Assembly: GCA_014204435.1 (NCBI GenBank)
Contig: JACHLF010000007.1
Location: 118,237 to 182,236, forward strand
Source: Mycobacteroides chelonae
Lineage (GTDB): Bacteria > Actinomycetota > Actinomycetes > Mycobacteriales > Mycobacteriaceae
Length of the DNA: 64,000 nt
Direction of reading: 5' to 3'
This document shows positions 47,656 to 56,419 of this stretch, in pieces (the stretch's first letter is position 1; each line of letters opens with the position of its first letter). The translations under genes and the position numbers were made by a program. The notes under the pieces were generated by a model that did not search any database, was not told the DNA's origin, and was given only the letters and a program-made list of their open reading frames with translations.

Positions 47656-48603
47656 TCATGAGAGAGCGTCGCTGGTCTTCTGGGTCTTGCTGTACCGGGT
47701 AAGGCGCCACAGGTATCGCGGCAGTTCATGTAAGGAGATAGCGGCAGGCCAGTCGTGGGCGCGGAAGTAGGCGTCCATTCCACCGTCGACAAAAATGACA
47801 CTGCCGCAGAGGAACTTCGCGGAACCGGAGAGCATGAAGATGATCCAGTCGGCTATACAAGCGGGATCTCCGAATTCTCCAGTGGGGATTGGCAGTGCTT
47901 GCATGGCTTTGCCCTCGAGGGGGTGGGCCAGTTGCTGATCCAGCAGCGGAGTTTTCACAGGCCCTGGTGCCAGCGCGTTGAGCCGAATCCCGCGACCAGC
48001 CCATTCAGGCTTGACTGCGTTGTGCCGAACCCAACGGCTGACTGCTGTTTTTGATGCGGCGTACATCACAGGTGCGGCACCGCGGCCTAACATTCGTACG
48101 GACCGTTCGGCTCCGGTGACGTCACCCGCTAGCAGGGCGCGGATGGTCCGTTTGGTGACTATTGGGGTTATCGTGGTTGAGTTACTTGCTAGCACAACAA
48201 CTTTAGCGCTTTCACCCGCGGCGAGTGCGCTTTGCCAGGTATTGAGTAGCTCGATGACGCCGAAATAGTTAGCCTCGGCGATCTTGCGAGCTCTGTCTGC
48301 GCCAGGGCCCGGCCCGATGCCGGCGGAGAGCACGGCGCCGTCGAGTAGGCCTCCTGAAATGGACAGTACGCCTTCGGCTGCCGTCTGGCGGCCATGTGGA
48401 GTTGATAGGTCGGCAATTACGTCGGACCCTTTAACATCAATCCCGATTACCGTGTGCCCTCGATCGCGTAGCTGTTGCGCAGTGTGGTGCCCGATGCCGG
48501 AAGTGGATCCGGTGACGGCATAGACGCCGATGATGACCTCCTGGGTTTGACGTGGAAGCGCCGAAGCTTCCAGCTGAGCGTGTGCCCGCGATGGACACCT
48601 CAA
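47656..48603 (-). CDS. Short-chain dehydrogenase/reductase (island, minus operon)
   Basis: The NAD(P) motif TGSTSGIGHHTAQQL and catalytic YAASK (VMYAASKTAVSRW) with Ser (LASNSTT) are present, as is the family's C-terminal PIPTGEFGDPACIADWIIFMLSGSAKFLCGSVIFVDGG. It resembles 3-alpha-hydroxysteroid dehydrogenase/carbonyl reductase-like SDRs. The frame begins at a TTG (48603) that overlaps the preceding gene, but the family N-terminus should lie near GVYAVTGS. An AGGAGG lies at 48537-48542 just before this, with only ATC or GTC codons behind it. It is last in the operon. Confidence 0.8.
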   Translation of the reverse strand: MRCPSRAHAQLEASALPRQTQEVIIGVYAVTGSTSGIGHHTAQQLRDRGHTVIGIDVKGSDVIADLSTPHGRQTAAEGVLSISGGLLDGAVLSAGIGPGPGADRARKIAEANYFGVIELLNTWQSALAAGESAKVVVLASNSTTITPIVTKRTIRALLAGDVTGAERSVRMLGRGAAPVMYAASKTAVSRWVRHNAVKPEWAGRGIRLNALAPGPVKTPLLDQQLAHPLEGKAMQALPIPTGEFGDPACIADWIIFMLSGSAKFLCGSVIFVDGGMDAYFRAHDWPAAISLHELPRYLWRLTRYSKTQKTSDALS

Positions 48604-49829
48604 ATCTTGTTGTTCCCTGCGGTTGTCGATAAGCCGACCGGAAGAATTCCTCGGCTGGCCGCTGTGGTTCTTGTGGGTGTTTGGCTCCAGCGTTCCACTA
48701 GTGGACTGAGCAAGTTGGAATCGGCTTCATCAAGTAGTGCTGCCGCGACCAGTTCGGAGGTGTACTTGTCGTCCCACCAGAGCAGCTGGAGCTGCTTCGC
48801 CCGGCGAAAGTACAAGTGCAGGTCGAGGTCTGTCGTGAAACCGATTCCACCGTGCACCTGGTGAGCGGATGCTGCGGCATCACGAAATACCTTGCTGCAC
48901 AAATTCTTCGCAAGTGCTGCCAGATTCATGCAGTCCTTGTTTTGGGCTCTCGCCCATGCTGTTTCGTATGCCAGGGACCAGGCTCCCTCAATGGCAACCA
49001 GGTCATCGACCAGGCGGTGTGCGATCGCCTGAAAGGCCCCTAGCGGGCTTCCGAATTGTTCACGGTGTTTCGCGTGAAGAACGGACCACTCGTGGACCTG
49101 GCGTGCTCCCCCCACGCTGTATGCGGCGAACGCGATCGCCGCATCGACCATTGATTCCTGGAGCAGGGGCCATCCGCCGGTCACGGGTCCGAGTATCGAG
49201 CTGTGCGGGAGTTCAAGATCGAAATCGGCGCCGAACATGATTTCGCCAGCCAACGTATGGTTTTCGGTGAGTCGAATCCCCGGCCCGGGTTCAACGAGAC
49301 AGACGCAGATCTCTCCATTGGTTAGTCGTGCCGGTACGAGGAAGAGGTGCGCTTGATCTGCATATCCCACAGAGGTTTTACGTCCGAGAAGTCGAATAGC
49401 GTCGTCGCTGCGCGTTGCCGAAAGCCCTATGTCGTGGGGCTCGAAGCCTCCGCCCGGCTCGAGCCATGCCATTGTTGCGAACTGTGATCCGTTTGCTAGG
49501 GCGGGTAGCCATTGCGACTTCTGTGCCGCAGTACCGGCGTAGTTGAGTAGTCCTCCACACAACACTGAGGAGATAATTGGCAGCAGCGGAGCATTGGCTC
49601 GTCCAAGTTCTTCTGCCATTATTGCCATTTCGACAGCAGTTGCACCACCGCCGCCGTACTCGACAGGTAACGTAAGACCTGTGAATCCGGCTTCGGTGAA
49701 GTGCTTCCACAATGTGGACGGTACTGTGCCATTGCTGGACACCTGATCGCGCACCCGGAAATGGGCACCCAGCATGGACCGTAGCGAGCTTGCGAGCATT
49801 TTCTGCTCCGCGGTGAAAGAGATATCCAT
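48600..49829 (-). CDS. Acyl-CoA dehydrogenase, FadE-type, probable non-catalytic subunit
   Basis: A 409-residue flavoprotein-family subunit (MDISFTAEQKMLASSLRSML). The FAD region is reduced: the loop normally Y-x-x-T/S-E-P-x-x-G-S-D reads ATMAWLEPGGGFEPHDI, and the C-terminal QVHGGIGFTTDLDLHLYFRRAK lacks the usual catalytic Glu. It pairs with the gene at 50858 as in the alpha2-beta2 FadE pairs (ChsE-type) of cholesterol breakdown. It starts 12 bases after the MaoC stop and overlaps the SDR. Confidence 0.82.
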   Translation of the reverse strand: MDISFTAEQKMLASSLRSMLGAHFRVRDQVSSNGTVPSTLWKHFTEAGFTGLTLPVEYGGGGATAVEMAIMAEELGRANAPLLPIISSVLCGGLLNYAGTAAQKSQWLPALANGSQFATMAWLEPGGGFEPHDIGLSATRSDDAIRLLGRKTSVGYADQAHLFLVPARLTNGEICVCLVEPGPGIRLTENHTLAGEIMFGADFDLELPHSSILGPVTGGWPLLQESMVDAAIAFAAYSVGGARQVHEWSVLHAKHREQFGSPLGAFQAIAHRLVDDLVAIEGAWSLAYETAWARAQNKDCMNLAALAKNLCSKVFRDAAASAHQVHGGIGFTTDLDLHLYFRRAKQLQLLWWDDKYTSELVAAALLDEADSNLLSPLVERWSQTPTRTTAASRGILPVGLSTTAGNNKI

Positions 49830-49841
49830 TCCTATTGTCCT

Positions 49842-50861
49842 TCAGTCGCTTTCGCGTAGTGGAACGCCGGGGTCATCCGACAGCGCCCATTGCTCCAGAG
49901 GGATCGCCCACGGGTCGCAGCGGTCGCAACTTTGGACGACCCCGGTACCTCGCGCGAGAGTTTTGCCCTGGACGCTACTTTCGAAGGAGACGGCGGTTGC
50001 ATGAGTGCCTGGCAACGTACGTCCAGAAATAGTCATGCGATCTCCTGGATACACCGATGATCTCAACTGCAATGTCAATCGGCGAATGCGACCGGACTCG
50101 GCGACAGAACTCGTCAACCATCTGGATACAAACGCCATGTGAGCTGGGGTATTGAGGATGATGTCGCGCATACCGGCTGCGCGCGCGGCTACCGGATCAT
50201 GATGGAACGCGGTCCAGTCGCGGCTGGCTGTCGCCGCCGCGATGATGGTCGAGGTGTCGATATCGACAACCAACGGATCTATCACGGCATCAACGTGATC
50301 GCGCTCGATCGGGGGAGTCGTCGAGGGGCGCGGTAATGTTTCGCTGGCCGCAGAGAGTCGTTGGTCACCATTGTGGGGTCGATATCCGTGAAACCCCCAG
50401 GTTTCAAAGGCGACAAGCTCGCCGCGTTGATTGCGATGTGCGACCTCAACTGTCCAGTCTTGGCCCTCACCAAGCCTGGTCTGTCGCTGCGGACCGAGGC
50501 TCCCGATGCGATGGGTGGAGTGGAGGCGATCCCCGATCTCCACGGGTACGCCGTACCAGCAGGAAATTTCGCGTACGACAGCGGTTGGCAGTGAGAGCGC
50601 ATGCTTGAGCCGATGATGCAATTCCATGGCTCGCTGCCTCGGTTGGCCGGGCACCCAGCGTGGACGTTGGGCCCAAATGCTGGCCATCGCCGGTGGCGCG
50701 ATGACCGAGCCCAGTGACGTATCACTGCCGGGCCAATGTCGCTGGTGCGCGTCCTGGGAGACCGCACACCACGAGAGTATCGACATGAGGTCCACCGGTG
50801 CTGGGGCTTCTTCACGAACGGATTCTCTGAGCAGAACGTCGATGGCTGATGAATCCGTCAT
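49842..50861 (-). CDS. Double-hotdog MaoC-like enoyl-CoA hydratase
   Basis: Start ATG 50861 overlaps the stop of the acyl-CoA dehydrogenase gene by four bases. The 339-residue protein has an N-terminal hotdog with PPAMASIWAQRPRWVPGQ and a C-terminal one with the hydratase-2 active site D215-x4-H220 (SRDWTAFHHDP), then LNTPAHMAFVSRWL. It resembles the two-domain FAS1-type dehydratases and the MaoC partners in steroid side-chain cycles. It hydrates the enoyl-CoA made by the dehydrogenase pair. Confidence 0.8.
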   Translation of the reverse strand: MTDSSAIDVLLRESVREEAPAPVDLMSILSWCAVSQDAHQRHWPGSDTSLGSVIAPPAMASIWAQRPRWVPGQPRQRAMELHHRLKHALSLPTAVVREISCWYGVPVEIGDRLHSTHRIGSLGPQRQTRLGEGQDWTVEVAHRNQRGELVAFETWGFHGYRPHNGDQRLSAASETLPRPSTTPPIERDHVDAVIDPLVVDIDTSTIIAAATASRDWTAFHHDPVAARAAGMRDIILNTPAHMAFVSRWLTSSVAESGRIRRLTLQLRSSVYPGDRMTISGRTLPGTHATAVSFESSVQGKTLARGTGVVQSCDRCDPWAIPLEQWALSDDPGVPLRESD

Positions 50862-52039
50862 TGCGCACTGAGTTTCAATGCGCGCCGCGCCAGGATGTTT
50901 TTCTGAATCTCGGTGGCACCGCCCCCGATGGTTTCGAGCACCGAGTATCGGTACGAGTGCTCCCATGCCCCGTCATCTACGGCATCGGGTTCGCCCTCGC
51001 GGAGAACTGCGACGGCGCCAAGATTGTCCATCATCCAGTTCGCCATCTTCTGGTGGAGTCGAGTGAGGGTCAACTTGCAGATCGACGCTTCGACAGTTGG
51101 TGTTGCTCCCTTGAGCGATCGGTCTACTACGCGCAGTGCCGCCAGTCGGGCCATTTCAAGATCTGACGCCAGCTCGGCCACGCCGTGCCGAATCAGGGGG
51201 TCGTTCTTGTCTAGACGGCCCTTACCGGCGCGCACCGCGCCGACGATTCGACTGAACTTGGCTTCCAGCGCGCCCACGGTGTAAATGGTGAACCGTTCGT
51301 AGTCCAGCGCTTCACACACGTAGGTCCAGCCCTGGTCCACTTCACCAACAACGTGATTGTTCGGAACGAATACGTGATCGAAGAATACCTCGTTGGTGCG
51401 TTCGTCGCCCATGGTCTTCTGCTCATGAATGATCAGTGCCGGATCGTTCAGCTCGACCAGGAACAGCGTGATTCCGTGGTGCTTGGGCCCGCGCGGATCT
51501 GTCCGCGCCGCTACCCAGTACCATTCGGCGAAATGGGCCGAGGTGCTGAAGCGTTTCTGTCCGTGGAGGATCCATCCGCCGTCGGTGCGATCAGCGCGAA
51601 GCTTTAGCGCGCCAAGGTCTGATCCGGCCTCAGGCTCGGAGTATCCCAGTGCGAAGTCCACCTCGGCGGCGATAATCTTGGGCAGGAATTCTTTCTTGAG
51701 TTTTTCGCTGCCGTATTTCATCAAGGTCCTGCCAATCATCCCGACTCCCTTGCCGATGAGAGGGGCGCCAGACTGGGAGAGGCGTTCGTTGAGCAAGTAC
51801 TCGAAAGGGCCTTGGTGCTCGTAGCCGCCGTATTCGGTTGGCCATGACAGCCCCAGCCATCCCTTCGCAGCGAGTCGTTTCATGAACGCCTTGCGCTCTG
51901 GTAGGTCAGCTAGCTGCGATCCGGAGTCGCGCTGCGGCTGAAAGATCCGACAAGCATCGGCGCGTTGTTGCTCCAATGCAAGAAATTCTACGACCTGACG
52001 ATCGAAGGCGATCTCGTCGTCGGTGAAGCCGAAATCCAT
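50858..52039 (-). CDS. Acyl-CoA dehydrogenase, FadE-type, FAD-binding subunit
   Basis: A 393-residue enzyme with a full set of ACAD motifs: LGYSEPEAGSDLGALKLRADR, the middle FAD loop WILHGQKRFSTSAHFAEWYWVAART, and C-terminal ETIGGGATEIQKNILARRALKL. It probably holds FAD and the active base, with the smaller-motif gene at 48600 as the partner subunit. ATG is nine bases after the enoyl-CoA hydratase stop. In the FadE pairs of cholesterol degradation such subunits form heterotetramers acting on bulky acyl-CoAs. Confidence 0.85.
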   Translation of the reverse strand: MDFGFTDDEIAFDRQVVEFLALEQQRADACRIFQPQRDSGSQLADLPERKAFMKRLAAKGWLGLSWPTEYGGYEHQGPFEYLLNERLSQSGAPLIGKGVGMIGRTLMKYGSEKLKKEFLPKIIAAEVDFALGYSEPEAGSDLGALKLRADRTDGGWILHGQKRFSTSAHFAEWYWVAARTDPRGPKHHGITLFLVELNDPALIIHEQKTMGDERTNEVFFDHVFVPNNHVVGEVDQGWTYVCEALDYERFTIYTVGALEAKFSRIVGAVRAGKGRLDKNDPLIRHGVAELASDLEMARLAALRVVDRSLKGATPTVEASICKLTLTRLHQKMANWMMDNLGAVAVLREGEPDAVDDGAWEHSYRYSVLETIGGGATEIQKNILARRALKLSAQ

Positions 52040-52048
52040 TGAATACCC

Positions 52049-52852
52049 CTATCTATCGGCTGGTTGGTTCCGGATTTCTGATCTGAACCGATGCTGCCCG
52101 TCCTGCAGTAGGTGGTTGTGAGTTCCGACCCCAAGTAGCATGTTGCCCATGTCGACCGCGCCCGAAACGCCGAGCCTGCGTGCTGCCCACAGCGAGCGGA
52201 CAGTCGTCTGAACGGGTGCGGGCGGATGTATGGCGATACTTTCCGCGACATCTCGCACAACGGATTCCAGCTCTTTTCCGGGGACTACTTGAGAAACAAG
52301 GCCCTTCTGTTGTGCAGTATGCGCCGACATCCGTTCGGAGAGCCCCATCAGTGACATCCGCATCAGGTCGCCAAACGCCATGCGACCGTGCAGCAATATT
52401 GGCTCGTAGACGGCCGGCATGCCGTAGGTGACGTGGGGATCGAAGAAGGAGGCATGTTCTGCGGCGATGATGAACTCGGATTCTCCGAGGAGGTAAAAGG
52501 CTCCGCCGCATGCGATTCCATTGACTGCTGCTATGACTGGCTTCCAGAGGCCGTTGGTCTTCGGGCCGATTTCGGCGGCAAGATCGTCATAGCTGAATGG
52601 ATCGAACTCTTGGCCTTCGTCAATGATGTCGTTCCTGTCGATGCCTGAGCAGAACGCTTTGTCGCCACTTCCGGTAAGCACAACGCAGCGGACTTCGGGT
52701 CTGTCCCGGACGGCGCGCCACACGAGCTGAAGTTCTTGACGCAGTTGAATATTCAGCGCGTTGTGCTTTTCGGGACGATTCAGCCTAATCCATGCCACGC
52801 CGTCTTTCTCGCTGTAGTCAATGGTTGATAGTTCGCAGAGGTTTTGAGTCAT
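52049..52852 (-). CDS. Enoyl-CoA hydratase/isomerase (crotonase family)
   Basis: The 267-residue protein has the crotonase oxyanion-hole sequences DKAFCSGIDRNDII and AAVNGIACGGAFYLLGESEFIIAAEHASFFDPHVTYGM. The second glycine pair is replaced by a Tyr/Leu-rich part, and the position of the second catalytic Glu is unclear, so hydratase, isomerase or hydrolase activity is possible. It sits between the DUF35/thiolase pair and the dehydrogenases in the minus operon. Confidence 0.82.
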   Translation of the reverse strand: MTQNLCELSTIDYSEKDGVAWIRLNRPEKHNALNIQLRQELQLVWRAVRDRPEVRCVVLTGSGDKAFCSGIDRNDIIDEGQEFDPFSYDDLAAEIGPKTNGLWKPVIAAVNGIACGGAFYLLGESEFIIAAEHASFFDPHVTYGMPAVYEPILLHGRMAFGDLMRMSLMGLSERMSAHTAQQKGLVSQVVPGKELESVVRDVAESIAIHPPAPVQTTVRSLWAARRLGVSGAVDMGNMLLGVGTHNHLLQDGQHRFRSEIRNQPADR

Positions 52853-52880
52853 GACATCTCAATTCGGTTGTCGTTAAACA

Positions 52881-53291
52881 TCACTGGCCTGTCGCGAGTG
52901 TGCGAAATCGGGGCAGCAGGAACCCATCGCCAATGTCGTCGAAGAAAACTTCGACAGCCTGACCAATCGTTGTTTCTTCCGGAGCGTTGTCGATATCTGT
53001 GATCATCCGAACTCCTTCTATGAGCTCGATGGTGGCGATCGTGAAGGGGACGCGACGTGCCCAGGCAGGATCACGAGTCTGAAATGTAGTGGTGTAGCTA
53101 TACACCCAGCCTCGCCCACTCAGCGGCGTCCAGCTGTACCCAGGATTGCGACATGAGGGGCAGAGGTGCTGCGGGTAATGTCGCAGACGCTGGCAGGAGT
53201 GGCAGCGTTGAACACAAAGGATTCCTTGTTGCGCGTTGTCCCAGAACGGCTGAGACAACGCGCAAGCGGCTGGCTTTATCCGCGGTGTCAT
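52881..53291 (-). CDS. DUF35 OB-fold/zinc-ribbon partner of thiolase-like aldolase
   Basis: From ATG 53291 (overlapping the thiolase stop by four bases) the product is 136 residues. A rubredoxin-like zinc ribbon with C-x2-C and C-x2-C (RCHSCQRLRHYPQHLCPSC) precedes an OB-fold (GRGWVYSYTTTFQTRDPAWARRVPFTIATIELIEGVRMITDI). DUF35 proteins bind and activate Ltp/SCP2-type aldolases, as ChsH2 does with Ltp2. Its coupling to the gene before it supports the same complex here. Confidence 0.88.
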   Translation of the reverse strand: MTPRIKPAACALSQPFWDNAQQGILCVQRCHSCQRLRHYPQHLCPSCRNPGYSWTPLSGRGWVYSYTTTFQTRDPAWARRVPFTIATIELIEGVRMITDIDNAPEETTIGQAVEVFFDDIGDGFLLPRFRTLATGQ

Positions 53292-54457
53292 AGGACTCCT
53301 CGCTGCAAGATGAGCACAGATCCTTCGTGAAAATCGCCCTCGTTTGAGACCAAAACGGTGTGGCAATTCGGAACCTGTCGGTCGGGTTCGACAGTCCTCC
53401 GTAACTGGCGGACAGCTTCGATGACATGATTGATACCCGAGACGTGGGCCTCGGAAAGCAGCCCCCCATGGGTGTTCACGGGCATCGCGCCGCCGAGCCC
53501 TATTCCGCCATCCGCGACGAATGGGCCGCTTTCTCCAGGGCCGCAAAACCCCAGGGCTTCAAGTGAGCCCAAGACAAACCAGGTGAACGCGTCATACAGT
53601 TGAGCGCAGTCGATGTCCTTCGGAGTCATTCCAGCCATCGCGAAGGCGCGCTGCCCGGCTCGTGCGACACCCTCAATGAGGGTGAATTCCTTTTTCTGAG
53701 TGACGGAGGTCGGCGGGCTGCCATGCCCTTCGCCGATGCCGGAAACGAGTGTGACCGGGTGAGGAAGATCGGCGGCATGTTGTGCGGCTGTCACGACGAC
53801 GGCGCCAGCACCGTCGGTTTCAAGGGAACAGTCGAAGAGCCGGAAAGGAGTGGTAATCAACCGGGACTCTAGGTAATCCGACATCTCCATAGTCTTGGTG
53901 TACATGTATGCGGCAGGGTTCAGATTGGCATGTCGTCTGCAGGTTAATGCGACCTCTGCAAAATGCTCGACACGGGTCCCGTATTCATACATATGCCGTT
54001 GCGCGGCTTGTGCAAACCACTGAGCCGCGACGATGCTCCCGTAGGGCTTTTCGAACTCCTCGACTGCGGCCATCACGGGCGTCGTCGGAACCCGGGACCG
54101 TGAGACGCGTTGTTCGCTGTAGCCGCGTCGGCCAGCCACGACGAGTACACACGATGCGATACCTCCGTGTATCGCAAGGCAAGCACTTTGGATGGCGGAG
54201 ATCACGCTGGCTCCGCCGGTATGGACCGTTGAGCTGTAGCCAATGTCTTCTAGACCGAGATTGACGATGAACTCTTCTAAGATGCGCCCCGACATATGGT
54301 TGGGCATGACTGCGTCGATATCGTCTACGCTGAGCCCAGCATCGGCGATGGCCGCGAGTGACGCGTCTAGTTGAAGCTCCAATGTACTGGCTTGGGTACC
54401 CCTGGTGTATTCCGTCTGGCCGATACCGGCAATAGCGCAGGCGTTAGAGAGCGACAT
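53288..54457 (-). CDS. Thiolase-fold retro-aldolase, Ltp2-like (SCP2 type, no nucleophilic Cys)
   Basis: A 389-residue thiolase-fold protein. Where thiolases have the nucleophilic Cys, it reads HTGGASVISAIQSA, with Thr80 in place of Cys. YDAFTWFVLGSLEALGFCGPGESGPF and the late Gly-rich NTHGGLLSEAHVSGINHVIEAVRQLR fit the Ltp/SCP2 branch. Ltp2 of cholesterol breakdown cleaves a beta-hydroxyacyl-CoA by retro-aldol reaction and needs a DUF35 partner, which is encoded directly behind it. I infer the same chemistry, cutting a branched side chain. Confidence 0.85.
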   Translation of the reverse strand: MSLSNACAIAGIGQTEYTRGTQASTLELQLDASLAAIADAGLSVDDIDAVMPNHMSGRILEEFIVNLGLEDIGYSSTVHTGGASVISAIQSACLAIHGGIASCVLVVAGRRGYSEQRVSRSRVPTTPVMAAVEEFEKPYGSIVAAQWFAQAAQRHMYEYGTRVEHFAEVALTCRRHANLNPAAYMYTKTMEMSDYLESRLITTPFRLFDCSLETDGAGAVVVTAAQHAADLPHPVTLVSGIGEGHGSPPTSVTQKKEFTLIEGVARAGQRAFAMAGMTPKDIDCAQLYDAFTWFVLGSLEALGFCGPGESGPFVADGGIGLGGAMPVNTHGGLLSEAHVSGINHVIEAVRQLRRTVEPDRQVPNCHTVLVSNEGDFHEGSVLILQRGVL

Positions 54458-54462
54458 ACTGC

Positions 54463-55992
54463 TTACCGGTATCCGTACCGCGCACGTAGTTGTTCTTTTT
54501 GGGTCTTTCCTGTTGGGCCATAGGGGAGTTCGTTGAGGATCTCCAGTCGTTCGGGAGTCTTCTGACGCATGAGCCCGTGGCGCTCGCAGTGCTCAGTGAT
54601 GTCCGATAGTGTGACTTCCTGGCCGTCGACGGGAGCCACCACTGCACAGACCAGCTCGCCTCGCTCGGTGTCGGGCAACCCGATGATGGCGACATCAGCG
54701 ATCTTTGGGTGAGAGTACAGCAGCCCTTCCAGCTCGGTGGCGCTGATGTTCTCGCCCTTGCGGATGATGATGTCTTTGCGTCGGCCGACTAAACGGTAGT
54801 ACCCGTCGCTATCCACGGTGCCGATATCTCCTGTCAACAGCCATCCATTGCGATGGCGGGTTGCGTCGATCTCGGAATCCAGGTAGCCCACGCTGACGGC
54901 CTCTCCACGTACTTGTATCTCACCGGAGACGTTGGGCGGGCACACGTTTCCGGTGTCGTCGACTATGCGAACATTCACGTACGGGGTGGCCCGGCCGACG
55001 GTGCTTTCCAGATGGGCGTCCGTATCGTCAGGGCTGTTCATGGCGATGATGCACGCCTCGGTCATGCCGTAGCCGTGCACACAGCCACGGCCGCCTACCT
55101 CTTCGCGCACCTCCACATGCATCTGCGGGGGCATCGGGGCGCCTCCGCCAGTCATGAATCGAAGGTCGGGCAACACCCGACGATGGGGATTGGCACGTTG
55201 TGCGGTAAGGAATCCGGCGTAGAATGAGGGTCCCCCGCAGGCGATGGTAACCCTGTGACGCCGGAACAGCGCCGCGGTGTCGGCCGGGTCAAACTGTGAA
55301 TGCAGTACCAGCTGCGCACCCACCTGCAAAGCGGCGGCGAGGTTGTTGGCGCCCCCTATATGACCTATAGGGAAGGCGATTCCGAGGCTATCGGAGGCAG
55401 TCAGTTTCTGAGCGTAATTCAGAGCTGCCCCGCCGGCTAGAAGCGAGCGGTCCGTATGGAGCACCCCCTGGGGTTCCGAGGTGGTGCCTGACGTGGGGAA
55501 TATCCATCGCACCGCAGTATCAGAAGACGGTGGCGGCGGCAATTCGACTGTCCGACAAGAGTTGTCGAGTTCATCGTAGAACACCGGGGTAACGGCGGGA
55601 TTGCGCGTAGTTACCTCATGGGACAGCGGGGTGAAGTCGAAGTTTCGCCAGCTTGTCGGAAGGATCCACAGTGATGCCCGAGCCCTATCCAGTAGTGGCA
55701 CGAGTTCGGCCGTCCTGTACATCGTCAACAACGGCATCTGGCGTGCGCCCAGCCGTGCCAATGCGCTCATGAGCACCACGCTCTTGATCCAAGTAGGCAG
55801 CTGCCACGCAACGGTCGTGCTGGCATCGGCTCCCCGCGCTGCCAGCGCAGCGGCGGTACGTTCGGATTCATCGCGGTACTCGCGAAAGGTCACGGAGCCA
55901 CCGAACTCATCGCGCAGGAAGATCTCATTCGGCGTGAGATGAGAGCGTTTCTCGACAAGATCCCAGAGCGTCGATTTGCTTAACAGGGTCAC
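54463..55992 (-). CDS. Acyl-CoA synthetase (FadD-like)
   Basis: A 509-residue AMP-forming ligase with WIFPTSGTTSEPQGVLHTDRS (P-loop), VHGYGMTEACIIA, GWLLTGDIGTVDSDGYYRLVGRRKDIIIRKGENISATELE, and the C-terminal catalytic lysine in GPTGKTQKE. It is shorter than fadD15 and closer to the class that acts on bulky or ring-bearing carboxylates. It would prime the compound as a CoA thioester, the first step of the minus operon. Start ATG overlaps the VOC gene by four bases. Confidence 0.87.
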   Translation of the reverse strand: MTLLSKSTLWDLVEKRSHLTPNEIFLRDEFGGSVTFREYRDESERTAAALAARGADASTTVAWQLPTWIKSVVLMSALARLGARQMPLLTMYRTAELVPLLDRARASLWILPTSWRNFDFTPLSHEVTTRNPAVTPVFYDELDNSCRTVELPPPPSSDTAVRWIFPTSGTTSEPQGVLHTDRSLLAGGAALNYAQKLTASDSLGIAFPIGHIGGANNLAAALQVGAQLVLHSQFDPADTAALFRRHRVTIACGGPSFYAGFLTAQRANPHRRVLPDLRFMTGGGAPMPPQMHVEVREEVGGRGCVHGYGMTEACIIAMNSPDDTDAHLESTVGRATPYVNVRIVDDTGNVCPPNVSGEIQVRGEAVSVGYLDSEIDATRHRNGWLLTGDIGTVDSDGYYRLVGRRKDIIIRKGENISATELEGLLYSHPKIADVAIIGLPDTERGELVCAVVAPVDGQEVTLSDITEHCERHGLMRQKTPERLEILNELPYGPTGKTQKEQLRARYGYR

Positions 55993-56387
55993 TGCTTCTC
56001 CTGCATAACCTCGACGACGCTTCCGCCGGGATCGCAGATCAACATGCTCTTAACCCCGGGCCGTACCTCCGCGGGCCTGCCTGCGACGGTGCAGCCAGGG
56101 TAGCTTCTGCAACGCGCGAATACGGAGTCGATGTCGTCCACCCATAGGGTGAAGTACTGAAGGCCGGTGCAGGTCCAGAATGCGAACGATGTGTCCTCGC
56201 TCGCACTGGGCGCGCGGGTTGGCACCATGACTTTCATCAACGATCGATCGTCGCGGCCGAGTCGGTGGATAGTGCCCAATGCCATTGAGCGGCTTGCGAG
56301 CTCCTCCAATTGAAACACCGTTGCATAGAACTCGACGATCGTTCTGTCGGTTGACACCAATCCGATTTCTGCATGTTGCACGCTCAC
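55989..56387 (-). CDS. Small VOC-family (glyoxalase/dioxygenase fold) protein
   Basis: A 132-residue single VOC unit. MSVQHAEIGLVSTDRTIVEFYATVFQLEEL and the C-terminal CDPGGSVVEVMQE show the fold; the metal ligands are plausible at His (near 5) and Glu (near the end), but the pairing is not certain. It heads the minus operon. The GTG start at 56387 has no ribosome binding site and begins right at the edge of the ACGAT repeats, so the mRNA may be leaderless. A GTG at 56381 is the alternative. Confidence 0.75.
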   Translation of the reverse strand: MSVQHAEIGLVSTDRTIVEFYATVFQLEELASRSMALGTIHRLGRDDRSLMKVMVPTRAPSASEDTSFAFWTCTGLQYFTLWVDDIDSVFARCRSYPGCTVAGRPAEVRPGVKSMLICDPGGSVVEVMQEKQ

Positions 56388-56408
56388 GATACGATACGAT
56401 ACGATACG
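56386..56408. repeat. ACGAT tandem repeat in the divergent promoter
   Basis: Four and a half copies of ACGAT, a five-base period. Read on either strand they make overlapping TANNNT boxes every five bases (TACGAT on plus, TATCGT on minus). One TATCGT is eight bases from the GTG of the VOC gene. Copy number may change spacing and promoter strength in both directions. Confidence 0.7.
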
Positions 56409-56419
56409 TGTCGTCTTGA

